The notes beneath the pieces were generated by a model. The model worked only from the letters and a program-made list of their open reading frames with translations. It ran no database searches and was not told the origin of the DNA. The position numbers were made by a program, and so were the translations under genes. Below are positions 19,100-28,054 of a stretch of DNA of 28,054 bases, one piece after another. Every line of letters starts with the position of its first letter. The stretch's first letter is position 1. The DNA comes from Priapulus caudatus (taxonomy: Eukaryota; Priapulida; Priapulimorpha; Priapulimorphida; Priapulidae): contig NW_014577481.1 in the NCBI RefSeq assembly GCF_000485595.1, forward strand, positions 92,664 through 120,717, read 5' to 3'.

Positions 19100-20031
19100 C
19101 ATTGTTCTGCATTTGTTGAAGGCATAATATGTCTAAACCAACCACGATTCAAGTATGCGCACATGTATAAGCGTGCATAAAAGAGCACACTAAACGTACT
19201 TTGCGTGTAGTCCCACCAATAAGAGATTCACTGGCGTATGCGTAGCAGTAGAAGTATATGCCTGGGGAAATGTCAGACACAGCGGTATAGCTGCACTAGC
19301 AGCCGCAGCGGCGAGGCGGAAGCGTCTGTTCTCGCATTACCCAGCCTAATTGCCATGAAATGTGTGTCAGTGCTTCGACGCATACCGCATATACCGAGTA
19401 AGAAAAACGTAGTCCATCGCACAGCTTTTTACTTCGTATTACATTTTAGTGTCGATATTAATGTTGGTATAACTAAACAGCGTTTCCCACCAGAATAAAG
19501 ATGTCGTCGTTAACGAAGCTAACAGCAACATCGCCGCAGGATTTATTAGTAAATTAGGACACGATCCTCATCTTAAATCGATTGGGATTTGAATAGAATG
19601 ATTGCTTTTAGATTACGTAAGGAGTCGAAGCGAGGGAATGCATACAAAAAACACTGCTCTTCTTGCTGAGGTTTTTTTTGCTGATCATTATATTTTTTTA
19701 TCGAGTAGAGATTTCACCTGCTGAGGTGTGGCGTTGTCGTGGTGCGCTTGTAGTCACTAATGACCTTCAATACACTGCAAGCTCGTGATGGAATTGCGAG
19801 ACATTTTTTTTCTGGTTCGCCAGAGGTTCACGGCTAGACAAATTAGGTAAACGTGTAGCATTACACCTGCCCTATAGCACTGCCGCGTATACTGCTATTA
19901 CGCAACCTATATTAGTTATTCAAATTCAAGACTTCGTCAGTCACAGAATAGTGTGTTTGTGTTTCCAGACATATAGGCAAACGTTCGTTTGTTTGCGATC
20001 ATCAGGCTCGTTCGAAAGCATTTTAAATGTA
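19100..20031. other. No gene seen
   Basis: Mixed-composition sequence with T runs (19672-19679, 19803-19810). The 86-codon frame at 19238-19498 has no flanking splice signals or family resemblance that I can defend. Confidence 0.45.
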
Positions 20032-20115
20032 TCTGTATGTATGTATGTATGTATGTATGTATGTATGTATGTATGTATGTATGTATGTATGTATGTATGT
20101 ATGTATGTATGTATA
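20032..20115. repeat. (GTAT)n microsatellite
   Basis: About 20 uninterrupted GTAT units. The period of 4 leaves open frames in every phase. None is a gene. Confidence 0.97.
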
Positions 20116-20699
20116 AGCGTATGGGTGGGGGTGGGGGCGCACATGCACTCCCACGCAAACTATTGTTCGAATTTGTCGATGGGAAAACGTTTGGCCGTGG
20201 AGAATTCTTTTTTAGCTTAGAATTCTTTTGTTAGCTGACTTGAATTTTCAGTGGACGAACGGGTCGAGCAATGCTGCTGTGACCGTCTGCGGGGTTTACA
20301 CGTAGTGAGAACAGGGCCCGACTCCTGGTGTTTGCGCTGGATATCGGAGACGGGAAGCAATTTGAAAACTAAGAATCGTTTTCAGCTAGGCGTTTTTCAT
20401 GCCGTATTTACTCAGCAATTTCTGTTTAGCATTAAATCGTGATCGCGTGGCTGTGTCGTTAGATAGCGAGACGCGCGGTGCGGGAATTGATTAAATTCCG
20501 CTGTAAAAAACACTCTGTTTAATAACCGATATGAGATCCTTTAATTCTTGTCAGAGACACATTTAGGAAGGTGTACAGATCGAGAGTGTGTAGAGGGAGC
20601 GGGAATCACGTTGCCTTCTGCTGCTGCATACAGCAGAGATACAATTCGTATCCGTTACTGATCACACACAGCACGTCATCGTCACGTAATTGTAAATTA
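20116..20699. other. Possible distal exon region, uncertain
   Basis: An acceptor-like TTGAATTTTCAG ends at 20251. Read in phase 0 from 20252 it gives WTNGSSNAAVTVCGVYT and a stop at 20303-20305. In the frame starting at 20251 there are 63 codons to 20442. Neither peptide is recognised. With the AATAAA at 20832 it could be a distal 3' exon, but the evidence is thin. Confidence 0.2.
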
Positions 20700-20862
20700 A
20701 AATAAATGTCATAAATAAATAAATAAAATTATAAAAATAATTAAAAATATTATTAATTAAAAATAATTGTATAAATAAATGTAATGTAAATGTAAATGTA
20801 AATGTAAATGTAGGTATTTCATTTTCTAGTCAATAAAAGTGTTTTGTGATTGAAAAAAAAAC
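20700..20862 (+). other. A-rich tract with candidate polyadenylation site
   Basis: A/T-rich AAATAAAT repeats and five TAAATG units (about 20780-20810) are followed by CAATAAAAGTG, with AATAAA at 20832-20837. A run of nine A lies at 20853-20861. This could be a real mRNA 3' end or the poly-A tail of a retroposed copy. Confidence 0.35.
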
Positions 20863-21131
20863 TTAGTTGGGTTCGCGTAGGCTTTAAGCGTATTTAATGT
20901 AGGTATTTAATGTTCTACTAACGTATAGCGTAACTGTGTGTAAAAAACACGATAGGAAAGTATCTGGACCGGCATTGCACGCCCCTTACTCAAATACTGA
21001 ATTCAACACAGATAGGCGCGGTGACAATGGCAGTGTACATATACCGGCTAACAAATCAATTAGGCGGTGTTAGACCGAGCAAATCACGTTGTGGGCAAAA
21101 GTGATCAGAGCAATTAGGATGTCGAGATTGC

Positions 21132-21336
21132 GCGCGTGTGTGTGTGCGCGCGTGTGCGTGTGTGCGTGTGTGCGTGTGTGTGTGCGTGTTTGCGCGCGTG
21201 TGTGTGTGCGCGTGTGTGTGTGCGCGTGTGTGCGCGCGTGTGTGCGTGCGTGTGTACGTGTGTGTGCGTGTGTGTGCGTGCGCGTGCGTGTGCGCGTGCG
21301 TGTGTGTGTGCGCGCGCGTGTGTGCGTGCGTGGGTG
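21132..21336. repeat. (TG)n / (CG)n microsatellite array
   Basis: About 200 bp of alternating GTGT, GCGC and GTGC. It is the reverse-complement type of the array at 9778-10137. Long Cys/Val or Thr/His frames are repeat artefacts. Confidence 0.97.
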
Positions 21337-21860
21337 TACTGTACATGATGCAAGAGACACGTCGGAGCGGCAGAACCACGGCGGAGGGGGTGGGGGTGAA
21401 TCCACGAATTATTTATACGTGCCCGAGGCCGACTCAAACGATGAGCTTGTTCTGAAATATAATTGGTCGCAAATAACGATCATCACTATACGGGGAAAAC
21501 ACCGTCGGTACGAACATCCCCGTGAAAAACACGTATATAATTGGCGTGGGGGGAGGTGGGAGGGGGGGAAGATAGTGTAGAGCCCGCAGCAGACGAGAGC
21601 AAACAGCAACAGCTGATGTTACAGCGACGACGGAAGCTGCAGTGATTCATTTGCATTCTCGTAGTGAAACCGCCGCGTCGAATGCGTATACATGCCGTAG
21701 TTAACCGGTTCTCCGGATCGTGAGCGGACCGGTTTCACGTGGAGCTTCGCTGCGCCCACGAGGTCCGAGGAAAAACCAAGAAAAACTTCGGGCTCTTTAT
21801 TTTTAGATGCGGTTGTAGGTGAATGGCACACAGGGAGTTTATCACCTTTCACGCGCACTA
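21337..21860. other. No gene seen
   Basis: Mixed sequence with G-rich patches (21385-21397, 21548-21569). A minus-strand frame of 134 codons (21619-22023) spans it and the GGGA repeat, and its composition follows the repeat. Confidence 0.4.
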
Positions 21861-21936
21861 GGAAGGGCGAGAGGGAGGGAGGGAGAGAGGGGAGGAGGGA
21901 GGGAGGGAAATAGGGAAATAGGGAGCGAGGGGGATA
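21861..21936. repeat. (GGGA)n G-rich tract
   Basis: Runs of GGGA and GGGAAATA with at least nine GGG blocks in 75 bp. The G-rich strand is +. Such spacing could fold as a G-quadruplex. Confidence 0.85.
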
Positions 21937-22014
21937 GACGAAGTGAGTGAGACAAAGGTAGGAGGAAGAAACGGAAGGACGTTCTACTATCTGACGAGAC
22001 ACGCCACGATTACG

Positions 22015-22350
22015 TAAATACACGTATGTAATATACGTAAAATATGTAATATATGTATATATGTGTATGTAATATACGTAATATATGTATGTAATATACG
22101 TAATATATGTAATATATGTAATATATGTGTATATGTATGTATATATGTATGTAATATATGTAATATATGTGTATATCAGGGGTTAATAATGACAAAATTT
22201 GTTATATATGCGTTAAATATATATATATGCGTTATATAAATATGTATATTATATATGCCTGGTGTATATGTATGTATATATGTATGTAATCAAGAGCTAA
22301 TAATACCGGTATTATTTGCTATTGATGTAATATATGTAATATATACGTAA
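22015..22350. repeat. ATGTAATATACGTAATAT minisatellite
   Basis: TATGTAATATACGTAATATA and variants repeat through about 330 bp, interrupted at 22174-22200 by non-repeat sequence. A perfect-looking palindrome lies at 22289-22326. Confidence 0.8.
22289..22326. repeat. Family B palindrome, arms adjacent
   Basis: ATCAAGAGCTAATAATACC (22289-22307) is directly followed by its inverted copy GGTATTATTTGCTATTGAT with two mismatches and no spacer. It is the same 19-bp arm as at 18702-18720. Confidence 0.65.
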
Positions 22351-22556
22351 TAGACGTACGTAAATACGCACGTACGAATACACAAATCGTCTTAGCCGCT
22401 CTGGAGCAAAGACATGCCGGAGTCGATGTTTTTGTCGCGAAACAACATCGGTGATCACTAGGTTCTAATGTCGTCTGAGTTGTCGTCTGTGTGTCCGCCA
22501 GCAACGATGGTCCAATTGACCGAATATTTGTTGTGTTCAGCGGAGCTGCCATGAGT

Positions 22557-22664
<108 letters not shown>

Positions 22665-22666
22665 GG

Positions 22667-22994
22667 CAGGCACGCACGCAGCGTGTAAATGCTCAACATG
22701 TTCTGCTAGCATCTATGACAAATACGACATACGCATAATTATACGCTCTCCTATGACACTATTGGCGAGTCAACTTCCTTCCGCTTTACAGCTCAAATTC
22801 ACTGCGTGCGTTCACAATAGCGCTCCTAAACTCCTATATGATGCGCACAGCACATACAACAATATTTGTCATGGGAAGAATCTTCCTATGACAAATAGTG
22901 TCATAGGAGAGCGTATATGCGTATGTCGTATTTGTCATAGATGCAAGCAGAACAGGCTGAGAGCAGACAGGCACGCACGCAGCGTGTAAATGCT
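22667..22994. mobile_element. TIR element between 27-bp direct repeats
   Basis: A 27-bp sequence starting CAGGCACGCACGCAGCGTGT is identical at 22667-22693 and 22968-22994, and similarity extends about 8 bp further left. Inside, arms 22700-22762 and 22895-22953 are inverted, sharing GCATCTATGACAAATACGAC and CGCTCTCCTATGACACTAT; the left arm has four extra bases. The middle holds another palindrome (22864-22896) based on ATTTGTCAT and ATGACAAAT. No protein is encoded. Confidence 0.7.
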
Positions 22995-23082
22995 TTACCA
23001 CGTACAACTAGTGCGTCTGTAGGCGGCACGTGTCAGAGCGTATAACAGATACTTCACTCGGCCGCCGCGCCTGATTCGAAGC

Positions 23083-23085
23083 GAT

Positions 23086-23144
<59 letters not shown>

Positions 23145-23262
23145 CGCCGCCGCCGTCGTCGTCGCCGCCGCCGCCGCCGTCGTCGCAGCCGCCGCCGTCG
23201 TCGTCGTCGGCGCCGCCGCCGCCGCCGTCATCGTCGTCGTCCTCGTCGTCGTCGCCGTCGGT
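23083..23262. repeat. (GTC)n / (GCC)n trinucleotide array
   Basis: About 180 bp of GTC and GCC triplets with rare changes. The frames it opens are poly-Ser/Pro on + and poly-Asp/Gly or poly-Thr/Ala on minus. The ATG at 23084 directly precedes the run but has no supporting exon structure. Confidence 0.95.
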
Positions 23263-23960
23263 AAACCACGCTACGGTTGTCGGTCGAGTATCTCTTGCTC
23301 GAATGCACACTTTTGCTAGGTCGCGGAATACGAGGGTGCTATAAAAAAAGGGAAGAAAAATTGGTTTCGCCAGCGTCTCAAGAAAGAACTAGGGTGCCGA
23401 CACGTGATAATATTATTGCCGACCGACTATGCGGCAAAATTCGGCGGCCAGCGATCGATCGATATATACGGAAATGTCATGAGAATGATATAATAACGTT
23501 ACGCGAGCCACTGACAGGTCTTTGAACCTATTTCTGTCGGCGCCTGGCGACGCTTGGCAATAGGGATATTAGCTGTCACTTTAAATAGCAGAGAGAGAGG
23601 GCTGAGGCGAAATTTCGGGTCCTCCACCCTTCCACCCGGAACGCTATATCGCCACGCGGCAGTTGGCAATCGTTAACGCAACGCGTTCGTTCGATTTCGT
23701 GTTTGAATTCACCCCGTCCTTCTAGGAATCGACGATTTTTGGCCGACGGAAGCACTAACGAGTGGGCAAAAAAACGCACGGATAAAAAAATACCGGATGA
23801 TTAATTCTAATTGCACCACTACCGACTCCCCTATCTGCGGTAAATGGCTCCTAACTTGAAAGCAAATCCAATAATAGCAGCTTCGCCTTTTTCACTCTTG
23901 ACCTACGACGCGCACACTTACGGTACCTGTACAATAGGTTTGTATATAATGATATAATAG

Positions 23961-23991
<31 letters not shown>

Positions 23992-24648
23992 GCGATGCGC
24001 ATCATGCGACGACCATGCAGCGCGTAATAATAATCCATTCCAGCAGAATTGATTAGTCATAGAGGATCGCACGCTCCGTGGTAATAGAGTTTCAAATTAA
24101 ATTCGCGAAACCATATAGGTCGCATTCAGCATTCAGCGATCGCTTTACCGCTGTCATGGCAGTGCAAGTGCAATAGAGGCTAACAGATGTCAACCCCCCG
24201 CATGGAAGCACAGATTTGCGCAGCGGTATCTGCGTATTTAATAACGAGAAAAAATAACCAAAACGGTTTGCTGCTGCCAGGAGGACGCGTAATGGAGTAA
24301 TCGCGAGCTTTCTCGTTTTCCCCCCCGAAACAAAAATGTTTTTAGTGAGTTTTGAGTTCGACTGTGGTGTATTATGTAGAGATAAATTCAGCGCTACGAT
24401 GGCGGAAATTCGTCTGTAAGGGGTTTATAAATCATGGTGGCTAATGGTTGGAAAACTGCCAGTAAAACTGTTCAAATTTTCAATATATGAATAGCGATAT
24501 ATCACGGAGTGTATACGTCCGTGATATGATTTATGCGGTATGGGTTTTATTCCACGTTTGCAACCACCACCAAGCGCACATCGCTCTTTACTCAAATTGG
24601 TTTTAGTCTTCCTGCATTTGATTAATTATTATGTCATAGATTTCTTAA
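23263..24648. other. No gene seen
   Basis: Contains a (TA)n run at about 23964-23991 and a perfect 10-bp hairpin, ATATCACGGA (24499-24508) with TCCGTGATAT (24518-24527), with a 9-base loop. No exon is supportable on either strand. Confidence 0.45.
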
Positions 24649-24683
24649 TACACACACGCGCACGCACGGACGCACGCACGCAC

Positions 24684-24728
<45 letters not shown>

Positions 24729-24732
24729 CACA
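24649..24732. repeat. (CACG)n microsatellite
   Basis: ACACACGCGCACG followed by about 15 CACG units. Related short CACG arrays are at 9778 and 27954. Confidence 0.97.
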
Positions 24733-27424
24733 TATATTAAAATATTGATATATTTAATGTTTATTTTTTATGCACAAGCGTATCGTACTCTCGTATTTGG
24801 CATCAGAGGCAAACGTCGGTAGAAACGCACATCTAATTATTTAATGGGAAAATACAACGACGAACCAGACGATTCGTCTTCTTCTTGCGGAAGCTTGCGT
24901 TCCGGTAGAACTCTCATTCTCAGTGTTTCAGCATCTCCTTCCCGACCCCAGGGATCACTGTACGATGTTTATTAGTCGCTGCAGTGCGTGATCGTACTCA
25001 GGGTATTAGCCAAGAAAAAAACTCAGGGAGTCTCACCATCTGAGCGAGGCGCCCTAGGGGGCATGCAGGGCCTTAGTCTGCAATGCAAAAAAGAATGAAA
25101 TCTGATATGATTTTATATTCTTCTGTTGTCAGTTTAGGCTGAGTTATAAAAAATGTAAAATATATAAAATTGGGCCGCCCTGATGCCGTGTCTATCAAAT
25201 TTCATCCGTTTCATCCAAGAATAGGCCGTAAAAAAGACGGGCAGACGGGTCTCTGGCTAACACACTGTTCGTACTGCCACGCGTCGCGGTCTGACCTCAG
25301 ACACAGTTCCTGCTGACAACAAGTAAATAAGAGGAGAGAAGAGGAGAGAAGAGGAGAATCGATAGCCAAGAGACGACGTTTCGTTGGAATTGTGACGTGA
25401 TTGAGTCACGCGTTGAATGTTGAAACGCTCGCGTTCTTTTTAAATTACGTAAGGGCTGCGCTTAGGGACACACTCTCGCTTAGAAAGATTCACATTGTTT
25501 GCATCAATTTTGCTCAGGCAGCAATATGTCGTGGATGGATAAGTGAGGGGACATAGATGTTACTCCCTATTCGCTGCAGACAAAACATATTCTTGTATAT
25601 GTTAGATAGTGATATATATGTTAGATAGTGATAACCCCCCCCCCACCCTTCATTCGCCCCCCGCAAGTGCAGTGCGTCTAAACACAGTCGGACTAGAAAC
25701 ATGTTGATACACTTTCCAGCTGTTTTCCAAAAACGCCGCCCGAAATTTTCCCTGGGCCAAGAAGGAGAGTGATGAAATGCGCAGGTGTTCGAGTGTACAC
25801 ACGAGTCCCAGCTTTAGTAGCATATTTATGTAGACTATGCTATACTAGCATATTCCTTCATAGATCCCCGGGAGTAATTTATCTGTGTCGGCGCTAGATT
25901 CACCTGTCGCTCTTCCGCCGACGCACGATTTTAATTTATTTCCGTCGCATAAATTCCGTCGGATATTTCCTCGTCGTCGACGTCCTCCCTAATTTGCAAA
26001 CGAGGGAAAAATCAAATTTTCCAGCGAGATGATTTAGAGAGCCGTAATAAAGGCGAGGTGGAACAGATGCTACCGATTTTGCGTTGAAGAATTGCTCGTT
26101 GCGTTACCGCCGCACTGCGCCCATTCCTGTCTTGATGAAGCTCGTTAGACTGGGAATGCGGCTGGCCCTAATATGCACGCTGGGGTATGTAGGACTCAAT
26201 CGCGATAGCCGACTGCTGAACAGTAGCGTGTAAAATCAGAGGGGTTTCCCTCCATTATATTCGCCCGTAAACATACCCGCGTATACGCGCGTGAGTGTAT
26301 ACTGGTTGCTCGTTCGAGTATTTATAGGGTATGGCCGCGGTTGCTACAGGAAAAATATCTGAGCTTCCTCGTATGAAGTCCATCTGTTTTATTGTATATC
26401 AGTTATCGCTCTGCTGTAATTAAAATCCTAAATGTTTTTTTTATGGTCAGAGTGATTTGGAGGAAATCTGCGAGGCCGAGAAGATACGGTTAAATGAAAT
26501 GGTGGTCATTATTTTCATGATGACACCGTGAACCGACGGTAAATGTGACCCTGAATAGGGTCAGCTTCGTTAAATGCCATTAGCTGCGGGAGCCTGTATT
26601 GGCAAGAGTCGCTCTCTCTTATTAGTTCTCTAGAACATTCCACCATTCGGAAAAGGAGCGGCACTTATTTCTGACCCAAATTCCATAAAAATCCAAAGAA
26701 TGTCTTTCCCTATTGAGGTAATTGTGTCGTATTTGTTTGTTTTCGTATCACGGCGGCATTATATGTGTATACGCGTATAATCTATACAAATATCAAGCGG
26801 AATTCCCCCAAGCCAAATGAGCAGAAGTGATGCAAAAACCTCACTGCTGATTTGCCGATGAAAGTTATTTCTCACGGACGCCAGTTCAGAGCAGGCCCGT
26901 GTGTCATGTGTGGGAATGCCCCAGCGCGGATTAAATTGCCGTTGAATAATGCCTGAGGTGCTTATCCGATGGATGCGCTGTCAAAACATCATATTTTCAT
27001 GGCGACCTCGAAGTCTAGCCGAGGATGAAGAGCTAAGTTAGGTGCGATCTGCGTGGCAACCTGGAAGGTTTAGCACTTCAGCGTGTTTAACGTGGCGCCA
27101 GTGAATATGTAAACAACTCGCTGGCGCATACGCGGAAGCCGAGGAATGCGTGCGCGCGAATCACACACCTGCCGCCATATTGTCATAATCGAATAACCCG
27201 ATGTTGTTAACCTGCGCTAAAAAATTATTAATAATAATAAAATATATTAAAAATATAATAATTTTAGTGGTCATTCTCTTAAAGAAATGCTCTTTTTCTG
27301 TAATCAGCGATTTGTATATTGTCGGCTTATTTATTTGATCAATGTTGATGTAATTATTAGGAGCAGCTATGGTGTAATAAAAGTAATAATCCATAACTTA
27401 ATAATATTCTTCCCCATATGGGAA
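24733..27424. other. Mostly unique DNA, no gene called
   Basis: This is the largest stretch with few simple repeats. Small items: a GGAGAGAA repeat (about 25333-25357), a 17-bp direct repeat TATGTTAGATAGTGATA (25598-25632 region), and C runs near 25635. A short ATG frame at 26135-26233 has a hydrophobic core and is discussed as a finding only. The low repeat content could mean constrained sequence, but I cannot show this. Confidence 0.4.
25165..25250 (+). mobile_element. Possible dispersed-repeat fragment
   Basis: GGGCCGCCCTGATGCCGTG is followed by TCAAATTTCATCCGTTTCAT and ends with GACGGGCAGACGGG. The order of a TTTCATCC motif followed by a GACGGG tail resembles the dispersed-repeat ends seen around 9350-9433. 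The resemblance is suggestive only. Confidence 0.3.
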
Positions 27425-27486
27425 CAACAACAACAACAACAACAACAACAAAAACAACAACAACAAAAACAACAACAACAACAACA

Positions 27487-27569
<83 letters not shown>

Positions 27570-27632
27570 AACAATGACGACGACGATGAATACGACGACA
27601 ACAACAACAACAACAACACCAACAACACCACC

Positions 27633-27667
<35 letters not shown>

Positions 27668-27674
27668 CTACAAC

Positions 27675-27710
<36 letters not shown>

Positions 27711-27711
27711 G
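27425..27711. repeat. Compound (CAA)n-(CGA)n-(CAA)n-(ATA)n array
   Basis: A run of CAA units passes to 18-19 CGA units, back to CAA with ACC and TGA interruptions, then to ATA units. The register of the triplets is kept, so + frames read poly-Gln/Arg or poly-Thr for over 80 codons. No exon signals are present. I read it as a stepwise-mutated microsatellite. Confidence 0.95.
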
Positions 27712-27892
27712 GTGTCACGAGTAAGAGTCGATTATTATATTCGGTTATCTAGGATTTGTCGTGAAACGTAGAAATATAGAAAGCATGTGGTCGCCATCGA
27801 CCTGGGCTGGCGTTCAATCGGCCGTATGTCGTTAGAGACGTGAATTCGCTCGTTATGAATGTCACTGACCCTCTTACCAATCTGATGCGAGG

Positions 27893-28054
27893 ATATATAT
27901 ATATATATATATATAAGGCTTGTTATATTACATTAGAAGCTCTGAACTTAGCCACGCACGCACGCACGCACGCACGCACGGAGAGATGAGAGGGGCGAGA
28001 GAGAGGGCAGAGAGGAGAGAGGACTGAGAAGAGAGAGAAAGATGATAGAGAGGA
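27893..28054. repeat. (TA)n, (CACG)n and GA-rich tracts at the window end
   Basis: A (TA)n run (27893-27915), seven CACG-type units (27954-27980), and a GA-rich tail to the window edge. It is simple sequence and cut by the end of the window. Confidence 0.9.

Noticed and set aside
23084-23344. Poly-Ser/Pro protein starting ATG 23084
   Set aside because: A GTC/GCC microsatellite with no flanking exon; the minus strand is equally open.

Overview
The window is nuclear DNA from an animal, most likely a marine invertebrate; I cannot name the lineage. Evidence: one gene split by GT-AG introns of 71 nt to 8.5 kb; an interstitial TTAGGG array (the animal telomere repeat); a very high density of microsatellites; many small foldback or MITE-like elements; and a 10-N assembly gap at 11760-11769. 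Nothing suggests bacterial or viral DNA.

I can rebuild one gene, on the + strand. Seven coding exons join in phase: 4962-5133, 5492-5633, 6271-6376, 6868-7049, 15567-15792, 16366-17166 and 17238-17297. They give one reading frame of 562 codons plus a stop. The product is a soluble-looking ankyrin-repeat protein: a low-complexity N-terminus, an ankyrin-like helix pair (about residues 119-146), a Ser/Pro-rich linker, an ankyrin repeat (about 218-250), a roughly 100-residue Ser/Arg-rich insert, two to three further ankyrin repeats (about 357-440), a Gly/Ser-rich tail and a short basic C-terminus. I do not recognise the orthologue group. Exons 5 and 6 are strongly GC-rich with G/C third positions, while exon 1 and the last exon are not.

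Layout. 1-4914 is AT-rich upstream sequence with one foldback element and no supportable exon. 4915-7049 holds exons 1-4; intron 2 carries a foldback element around a TTAGGG array, flanked by 12-bp direct repeats that overlap the splice donor. 7050-15566 is a single 8.5-kb intron filled with repeats, including nested inverted-repeat elements at 10619-11550, a 380-bp polypyrimidine tract, and an ~800-bp near-palindrome at 14521-15340 ending about 230 bp before exon 5. 15567-17297 holds the GC-rich exons; intron 5 is almost entirely a TCCG-rich minisatellite. 17298-28054 has no gene I can support. It contains degenerate minisatellites, palindromes of a second AT-rich foldback family, a MITE, a TIR element between 27-bp direct repeats, and large mono- to tetranucleotide arrays.

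Most long open frames in the window lie in simple repeats (CACG, TC, GTC, CAA, GA, GTAT) or are opposite-strand or off-frame readings of the GC-rich exons; I do not treat these as genes. The points most worth checking are the long hairpin in intron 4, the TTAGGG-bearing foldback at a splice site, two introns whose retention would give distinct protein ends, and the two palindromic AT-rich families.
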